Part shown: positions 58,581 through 64,000 of the stretch, piece after piece | How positions within the stretch are numbered: position 1 is the stretch's first letter | Layout of the letters: each line of letters begins with the position of its first letter | Source: Argentina anserina | Taxonomy: Eukaryota; Streptophyta; Magnoliopsida; Rosales; Rosaceae | Assembly: GCF_933775445.1 (NCBI RefSeq) | Contig: NC_065873.1 | Location: 10,416,001-10,480,000 of the forward strand | DNA: 64,000 bases | Direction of reading: 5' to 3' | Program-made: the position numbers and the translations under genes | The notes under the pieces: generated by a model | Database searches by the model: none | What the model saw: the letters and a program-made list of their open reading frames with translations, nothing else | What the model was told of the DNA's origin: nothing

Positions 58581-61500
58581 ATGCGAGTTTCTATTGTATT
58601 TGAGAGTTTTGCAAGTGTGGGAGTGTGTTTCTTTCAAACTGAGTATCTTTACATCGTTTGCGTATCTTTACTATTCGAATTGTGTATCTTTTCATTTCTC
58701 GTTTGAGTATCTTTCTGTAAGGCTTTCTGATGCGAGTTTCTATTGAATTTGAGAGTTTTGCAAGTGTGGGAGTGTGTTTCTTTCAAACTGAGTATCTTTA
58801 CATCGTTTGCGTATCTTTACTATTCCAATTGTGTATCTTTACATCGTTTGCGTATCTTTACTATTCCAATTGTGTATCTTTACATCGTTTGCGTATCTTT
58901 ACTATTCCAATTGTGTATCTTTTCATTTCTCGTTTGGGTATCTTTCTGTAAGGCTTCTGATGCGAGTTTCTATTGTATTTGAGAGTTTTGCAAGTGTGGG
59001 AGTGTGTTTCTTTCAAGCTGAGTATCTTTACATTGTTTGCGTATCTTTACTATTCCAATTGTGTGTCTTTACATCGTTTGCGTATCTTTACTATTCCAAT
59101 TGTGTATCTTTTCATTTCTCGTTTGAGTATCTTTCTTTAAGGCTTCTGATGCGAGTTTCTATTGTATTTGAGAGTTTTGCAAGTGTGGGAGTGTGTTTTT
59201 TTCAAACTGAGTATCTTTACATCGTTTGCGTATCTTTACTAATCCAATTGTGTATCTTTACATCGTTTGCGTATCATTACTATTCCAATTGTGTATCTTT
59301 TCATTTCTCGTTTGAGTATGTTTCTGTAAGGCTTCTGATGCGAGTTTCTATTGTATTTCAGACTTTTGCAAGTGTGGGAGTGTGTTTCTTTCAAACTGAG
59401 TAGCTTTACATCGTTTGCGTATCTTTACTATTCCAATTGTGTATCTTTTCATTTCTCGTTTGAGTATCTTTCTGTAAGGCTTCTGATGCGAGTTTCTATT
59501 GTATTTGAGAGTTTTGCAAGTGTGGGAGTGTGTTTCTTTCAAACAAACTATCTTTACATCGTTTGTGTATCTTTACTATTCTAATTGTGTATCTTTACAT
59601 CGTTTGCGTATCTTTACTATTCCAATTGTGTATCTTTTCATTTCTCGTTTGAGTATCTTTCTGTAAGGCTTCTGATGCGAGTTTCTATTGTATTTGAGAG
59701 TTTTGCAAGTGTGGGAGTGTGTTTCTTTCAAACTGAGTATCTTTACATCGTTTGCGTATCTTTACTATTCCAATTATGTATCTTTACATCGTTTGCGTAT
59801 CTTTACTATTCCAATACACATCTTTTCATTTCTCGTTTGAGTATCTTTCTGTAAGGCTTCTGATGCGAGTTTCTATTGTATTTGAGAGTTATGCAACTGT
59901 GGGAGTGTGTTTCTTTCAAACTGAGTATCTTTACATCGTTTGCGTATCTTTACTATTCCAATTGTTTATCTTTTCATTTCTCGTTTGAGTATCTTTCTGT
60001 AAGGATTTCTGATGCGAGTTTCTATTGAATTTGAGAGTTTTGCAAGTGTGGGAGTGCGTTTCTTTCAAACTGAGTATCTTTACATCGATTGCGTATCTTT
60101 ACATCGTTTGCGTATCTTTACTATTCCAATTGTGTATCTTTTCATTTCTCATTTGAGTATCGTTCTGTAAGGCTTCTGATGCGAGTTTCTATTGTATTTG
60201 AGAGTTTTGCAAGTGTGGGAGTGTGTTTCTTTCAAACTGAGTATCTTTACATCGTTTGCGTATCTTTACTATTCGAATTGTGTATCTTTTCATTTCTCGT
60301 TTGAGTATCTTTCTTAAAGGCTTTCTGATGCGAGTGTCTATTGTATTTGAGAGTTTTGCAAGTGTGGGAGTGTGTTTCTTTCAAACTGAGTATCTTTACA
60401 TTGTTTGCGTATCTTTACTATTCCAATTGTGTGTCTTTACATCGTTTGCGTATCTTTACTATTCCAATTGTGTATCTTTTCATTTCTCGTTTGAGTATCT
60501 TTCTTTAAGGCTTCTGATGCGAGTTTCTATTGTATTTCAGAGTTTTGCAAGTGTGGGAGTGTGTTTTTTTCAAACTGAGTATCTTTACATCGTTTGCGTA
60601 TCTTTACTAATCCAATTGTGTATCTTTACATCGTTTGCGTATCATTACTATTCCAATTGTGTATCTTTTCATTTCTCGTTTGAGTATGTTTCTGTAAGGC
60701 TTCTGATGCGAGTTTCTATTGTATTTGAGAGTTTTGCAAGTGTGGGAGTGTGTTTCGTTCAAACTGAGTATCTTTACATCGTTTGCGTATCTTTACTATT
60801 CCAATTGTGTATCTTTTCATCGTTTGCGTATCTTTACTATTCCAATTGTGTATCTTTTCATTTCTCGTTTGAGTATGTTTCTATAAGGCTTCTGATGCGA
60901 GTTTCTATTGTATTTGAGAGTTTTGCAAGTGTGGGAGTGTGTTTCTTTCAAACTGAGTATCTTTACATCGTTTGCGTATCTTTACTATTCCAATTGTGTA
61001 TCTTTTCATCGTTTACGTATCTTTACTATTCCAATTGCGTATCTTTTCATTTCTCATTTGAGTATCTTTCTGTAAGGCTTCTGATGCGAGTTTCTATTGT
61101 ATTTGAGAGTTTTGCAAGTGTGGGAGTGTGTTTCTTTCAAACTGAGTATCTTTACATCGTTTGCGTATCTTTACTATTCCAATTGTGTATCTTTTCATCG
61201 TTTGCGTATCTTTACTATTCCAATTGCGTATCTTTTCATTTCTCATTTGAGTATCTTTCTGTAAGGCTTCTGATGCGAGTTTCTATTGTATTTGAGAGTT
61301 TTGCAAGTGTGGGAGTGTGTTTCTTTCAAACTGAGTATCTTTACATCGTTTGCGTATCTTTACTATTCGAATTGTGTATCTTTTCATTTCTCGTTTGAGT
61401 ATCTTTCTGTAAGGCTTTCTGATGCGAGTTTCTATTGTATTTGAGAGTTTTGAGAGTGTGGGAGTGTGTTTCTTTCAAACTGAGTATCTTTACATCGTTT

Positions 61501-62136
61501 GCGTATCTTTACTATTCCAATTGTGTATCTTTACATCGTTTGCGGATCTTTACTATTCCAATTGTGTATCTTTTCATTTCTCGTTTGGGTATCTTTCTGT
61601 AAGGCTTCTGATGCGAGTTTCTATTGTATTTGAGAGTTTTGCAAGTGTGGGAGTGTGTTTCTTTCAAACTGAGTATCTTTACATTGTTTGCGTATCTTTA
61701 CTATTCCAATTGTGTGTCTTTACATCGTTTGCGTATCTTTACTATTCCAATTGTGTATCTTTTCATTTCTCGTTTGAGTATCTTTCTTTAAGGCTTCTGA
61801 TGCGAGTTTCTATTGTATTTGAGAGTTTTGCAAGTGTGGGAGTGTGTTTTTTTCAAACTGAGTATCTTTACATCGTTTGCGTATCTTTACTAATCCAATT
61901 GTGTATCTTTACATCGTTTGCGTATCATTACTATTCCAATTGTGTATCTTTTCATTTCTCATTTGAGTATGTTTCTGTAAGGCTTCTGATGCGAGTTTCT
62001 ATTGTATTTGAGAGTTTTGCAAGTGTGGGAGTGTGTTTCTTTCAAACTGAGTATCTTTACATTGTTTGCGTATCTTTACTATTCCAATTGTGTATCTTTT
62101 CATTTCTCGTTTGAGTATCTTTCTGTATGGCTTCTG
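58581..62136. repeat. Heterogeneous block with irregular units
   Basis: Unit starts are 58581, 58730, 58960, 59149, 59338, 59486, 59675, 59863, 60012, 60179, 60328, 60517, 60706, 60895, 61084, 61273, 61422, 61611, 61800 and 61989. A three-unit motif with TTGTGTGTCTTTAC, TTTCTTTAAGG and CTAATCCAATTG recurs at 58960, 60328 and 61611, but the copies differ by several substitutions. Irregular lengths (188 at 59675, 167 at 60012) and clustered changes make this the least homogenised part of the window. Three consecutive units from 60706 carry CTTTTCATCG in subrepeat 2. Confidence 0.88.
60012..60178 (+). repeat. Irregular 167-bp unit with a half-subrepeat
   Basis: The head is followed by GTATCTTTACATCGATTGC (60074-60092), then a second 19-bp half starting at 60093, and only then the 22-bp half from 60112. 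The unit is thus 148+19 bp, or equivalently a 189-bp unit missing one 22-bp half. It is the only unit I found whose length is off the 41-bp grid by a half step. It also carries TATCGTTCTG near 60159. Confidence 0.9.
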
Positions 62137-64000
62137 ATGCGAGTTTCTATTGTATTTGAGAGTTTTGCAAGTGTGGGAGTGTGTTTCTTTCAAACTGAGT
62201 ATCTTTACATTGTTTGCGTATCTTTACTATTCCAATTGTGTATCTTTTCATTTCTCGTTTGAGTATCTTTCTGTAAGGCTTTCTGTTGCGAGTTTCTATT
62301 GTATTTAAGAGTTTTGCAAGTGTGGGAGTGTGTTTCTTTCAAACTGAGTATCTTTACATCGTTTGCGTATCTTTACTATTCCAATTGTGTATCTTTACAT
62401 CGTTTCCGTATCTTTACTATTCCAATTGTGTATCTTTTCATTTCTCGTTTGAGTAACTTTCTGTAGGGCTTCTGATGCGAGTTTCTATTGTATTTGAGAG
62501 TTTTGCAAGTGTGGGAGTGTGTCTCTTTCAAACTGAGTATCTTTACATCGTTTGCGTATCTTTACTATTCCAATTGTGTATCTTTTCATTTCTCGTTTGA
62601 GTATCTTTCTGTAAGGCTTTCTGATGCGAGTTTTTATTGAATTTGAGAGTTTTGCAAGTGTGGGAGTGTGGTTCTTTCAAACTGAGTATCTTTACATAGT
62701 TTGCGTATCTTTACTATTCCAATTGTGTATCTTTACATCGTTTGCGTATCTTTACTATTCCAATTGTGTATCTTTACATCGTTTCCGTATCTTTACTATT
62801 CCAATTGTGTATCTTTTCATTTCTCGTTTGAGTATCTTTCTGTATGGCTTCTGATGCGAGTTTCTATTGTATTTGAGAGTTTTGCAAGTGTGGGAGTGTG
62901 TTTCTTTCAAACTGAGTATCTTTACATTGTTTGCGTATCTTTACTATTCCAATTGTGTATCATTACATCGTTTGCGTATATTTACTATTCCAATTGTGTA
63001 TCTATTCATTTCTCGTTTGAGTATCTTTCTGTAGGGCTTCTGATGCGAGTTTCTATTGTATTTGAGAGTTTTGCAAGTGTGGGAGTGTGTTTCTTTCAAA
63101 CTGAGTATCTTTACATAGTTTGCGTATCTTTACTATTCCAATTGTGTATCATTACATCGTTTGCGTATATTTACTATTCCAATTGTGTATCTATTCATTT
63201 CTCGTTTGAGTATCTTTCTGTATGGCTTCTGATGCGAGTTTCTATTGTATTTGAGAGTTTTGCAAGTGTGGGAGTGTGTTTCTTTCAAACTGAGTATCTT
63301 TACATCGTTTGCGTATCTTTACTATTCCAATTGTGTATCTTTACATCGTTTGCGTATCTTTACTATTCCAATTATGTATCTTTTCATTTCTCGTTTGAGT
63401 ATCTTTCTGTAAGGCTTCTGATGCGAGTTTCTATTGAATTTGAGAGTTTTGCAAGTGTGGGAGTGTGTCTCTTTCAAACTGAGTATCTTTACATCGTTTG
63501 CGTATCTTTACTATTCGAATTGTGTATCTTTTCATTTCTCGTTTGAGTATCTTTCTTAAAGGCTTTCTGATGCGAGTGTCTATTGTATTTGAGAGTTTTG
63601 CAAGTGTGGGAGTGTGTTTCTTTCAAACTGAGTATCTTTACATTGTTTGCGTATCTTTACTATTCCAATTGTGTGTCTTTACATCGTTTGCGTATCTTTA
63701 CTATTCCAATTGTGTATCTTTTCATTTCTCGTTTGAGTATCTTTCTTTAAGGCTTCTGATGCGAGTTTCTATTGTATTTCAGAGTTTTGCAAGTGTGGGA
63801 GTGTGTTTTTTTCAAACTGAGTATCTTTACATCGTTTGCGTATCTTTACTATTCCAATTGTGTATCTTTACATCGTTTGCGTATCTTTACTATTCCAATT
63901 GTGTATCTTTTCATTTCTCATTTGAGTATCTTTCTGTAAGGCTTCTGATGCGAGTTTCTATTGTATTTGAGAGTTTTGCAAGTGTGGGAGTGTGTTTCTT
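62137..64000. repeat. Fourth partial copy of the 230-bp-unit segment, then right edge
   Basis: Units from 62286 (189, 149, 230, 189, 189, 189) match those from 55422 at offset 6864, including GTTGCGAG, GTTTCCG, GAGTAACTTTCTGTAGGG and the GAGTTTTTATTG head of the 230-bp unit at 62624. Near 63.48-63.5 kb the match ends, and units at 63570, 63759 and 63948 return to the 60328-type motif with TTGTGTGTCTTTAC. GTGTCTCTTTC near 62520 and 63466 is private to this block. Confidence 0.9.

Larger units (their letters stand above)
1..64000. repeat. Satellite DNA megarray, 148/189/230-bp unit family, fills the window
   Basis: The window is a single tandem array of 364 complete units plus a partial unit at each edge, all in one orientation. 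Unit starts were followed by the recurring ATGCGAG phase point, and no interval lies outside the pattern. Units share a head (ATGCGAG to AACTGA), one to three 41-bp subrepeats (each beginning GTATCTTT and usually ending CCAATTGT or CCAGTTGT) and a tail (GTATCTTTTC to CTTCTG). G+C is about 35% in the common form. There is no rRNA, tRNA, transposon end, microsatellite tract or unique spacer. Arrays like this are known from eukaryotic heterochromatin and are not known from bacterial chromosomes at this scale. I do not recognise the family. Centromeric, subtelomeric or B/sex-chromosome location cannot be told apart from this sequence. Confidence 0.98.

Noticed and set aside
1396..62193. Recurrent ~64-codon minus-strand frames, Lys/Arg-rich (starting MKETHSHTCKT)
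   Set aside because: They are the antisense of 148/149-bp units plus the next head, repeated dozens of times with the satellite's own variants, and have no independent support.
59..63546. Many + strand open reading frames of 60-430 codons with a repeated 63-residue period (starting MRVSI)
   Set aside because: They follow the satellite exactly, are open because the strand is A-poor, and are shifted or stopped wherever unit length is not a multiple of three. A second + frame (starting MNLRVLQ or MYLRVLQ) is also long and open, as expected from composition and not from selection. No promoter, splice or polyadenylation context was found.
1..64000. CRISPR array
   Set aside because: Direct repeats of 41 bp are present, but there are no unique spacers: everything between them is itself repeated, and there are no cas genes.
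1..64000. CENP-B box or telomere repeat
   Set aside because: I did not find a sequence with the TTCG...A..CGGG core of the CENP-B box, nor runs of TTAGGG, TTTAGGG or similar. TGTAGGG near 44842 and 45410 is a single point variant of the tail.
1..64000. Transposon, LTR or rDNA spacer origin
   Set aside because: No terminal repeats, target-site duplications, reverse transcriptase or transposase fragments or rRNA sequence were seen. An origin from such an element cannot be excluded but nothing supports it.
1..64000. Bacterial or phage genome with a large repeat protein gene
   Set aside because: The repeat breaks its own reading frame every few units, there are no ordinary genes in 64 kb, and the nested HOR structure is typical of eukaryotic satellites.

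Overview
The whole 64 kb is one uninterrupted, head-to-tail satellite DNA array. I found no gene, RNA gene, transposon or unique-sequence island on either strand. Walking the array from a fixed phase point (the ATGCGAG that opens nearly every unit) gives 364 complete units between 59 and 63947, with a 58-bp partial unit on the left and a partial unit from 63948 on the right. The mean unit length is about 175.5 bp. Every unit has the same orientation. The common 189-bp form is about 35% G+C and strongly strand-asymmetric (my hand count on the + strand: 90 T, 33 A, 36 G, 30 C). A megasatellite of this size with multi-level higher-order structure points to eukaryotic heterochromatin (centromeric, pericentromeric, subtelomeric, or a sex or B chromosome). 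I do not recognise the satellite and cannot name the organism.

Unit anatomy. A unit has a ~62-bp head, then one, two or three copies of a 41-bp subrepeat, then a ~45-bp tail. This gives quantised lengths of 148, 189 and 230 bp. A tail variant with one extra T (GGCTTTCTG instead of GGCTTCTG) gives 149, 190 and 231 bp; a rarer one with two extra T gives 191 bp. The 41-bp subrepeat splits into 19+22 bp halves that both begin GTATCTTTAC, and the tail is a diverged copy of the subrepeat with a 4-bp insertion. The satellite therefore looks nested: ~20 bp, 41 bp, 148/189/230 bp, and then multi-unit blocks.

Layout. Units are organised into a changing series of higher-order repeats (HORs), not one uniform HOR. 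1-7081 carries a 6-unit 1136-bp motif reused three times, including a >=1.75-kb duplication at an offset of 3439 bp. 7082-8620 is a motif reused later. 8621 to ~10.79 kb is a 757-bp four-unit HOR in almost three copies. ~10.5-13.4 kb is a 1433-bp tandem duplication. 12.1-18.8 kb holds a ~2.84-kb segment duplicated at offset 3821. 19185-21128 is a 972-bp HOR in two copies, each made of two alternating 486-bp blocks. 22670-29286 is a 19-unit, 3309/3308-bp tandem duplication. 29287-34418 is a 14-unit, 2566-bp tandem duplication. 34229 to ~40.1 kb is a shrinking series (2070, 1772, 1393 bp). ~40.1-44.7 kb reuses pieces of the two preceding HORs. 44.69-49.18 kb is copied almost perfectly at 50.89-55.39 kb (offset 6203). 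Part of that copy recurs at 55.4-57.4 kb (offset 4554) and 62.2-63.4 kb. 56557-58580 is a 1012-bp tandem duplication. 58.6-62.1 kb is the most heterogeneous part, with clustered private mutations.

Coding potential. Long + strand reading frames (up to 428 residues) occur because the + strand is poor in A, hence poor in stop codons, and because 189 is divisible by three. The frame is broken wherever a 148-, 149-, 190-, 191- or 230-bp unit occurs, so I treat none as a gene. The interest of the window lies in its record of unequal exchange and segmental amplification acting at several nested scales.
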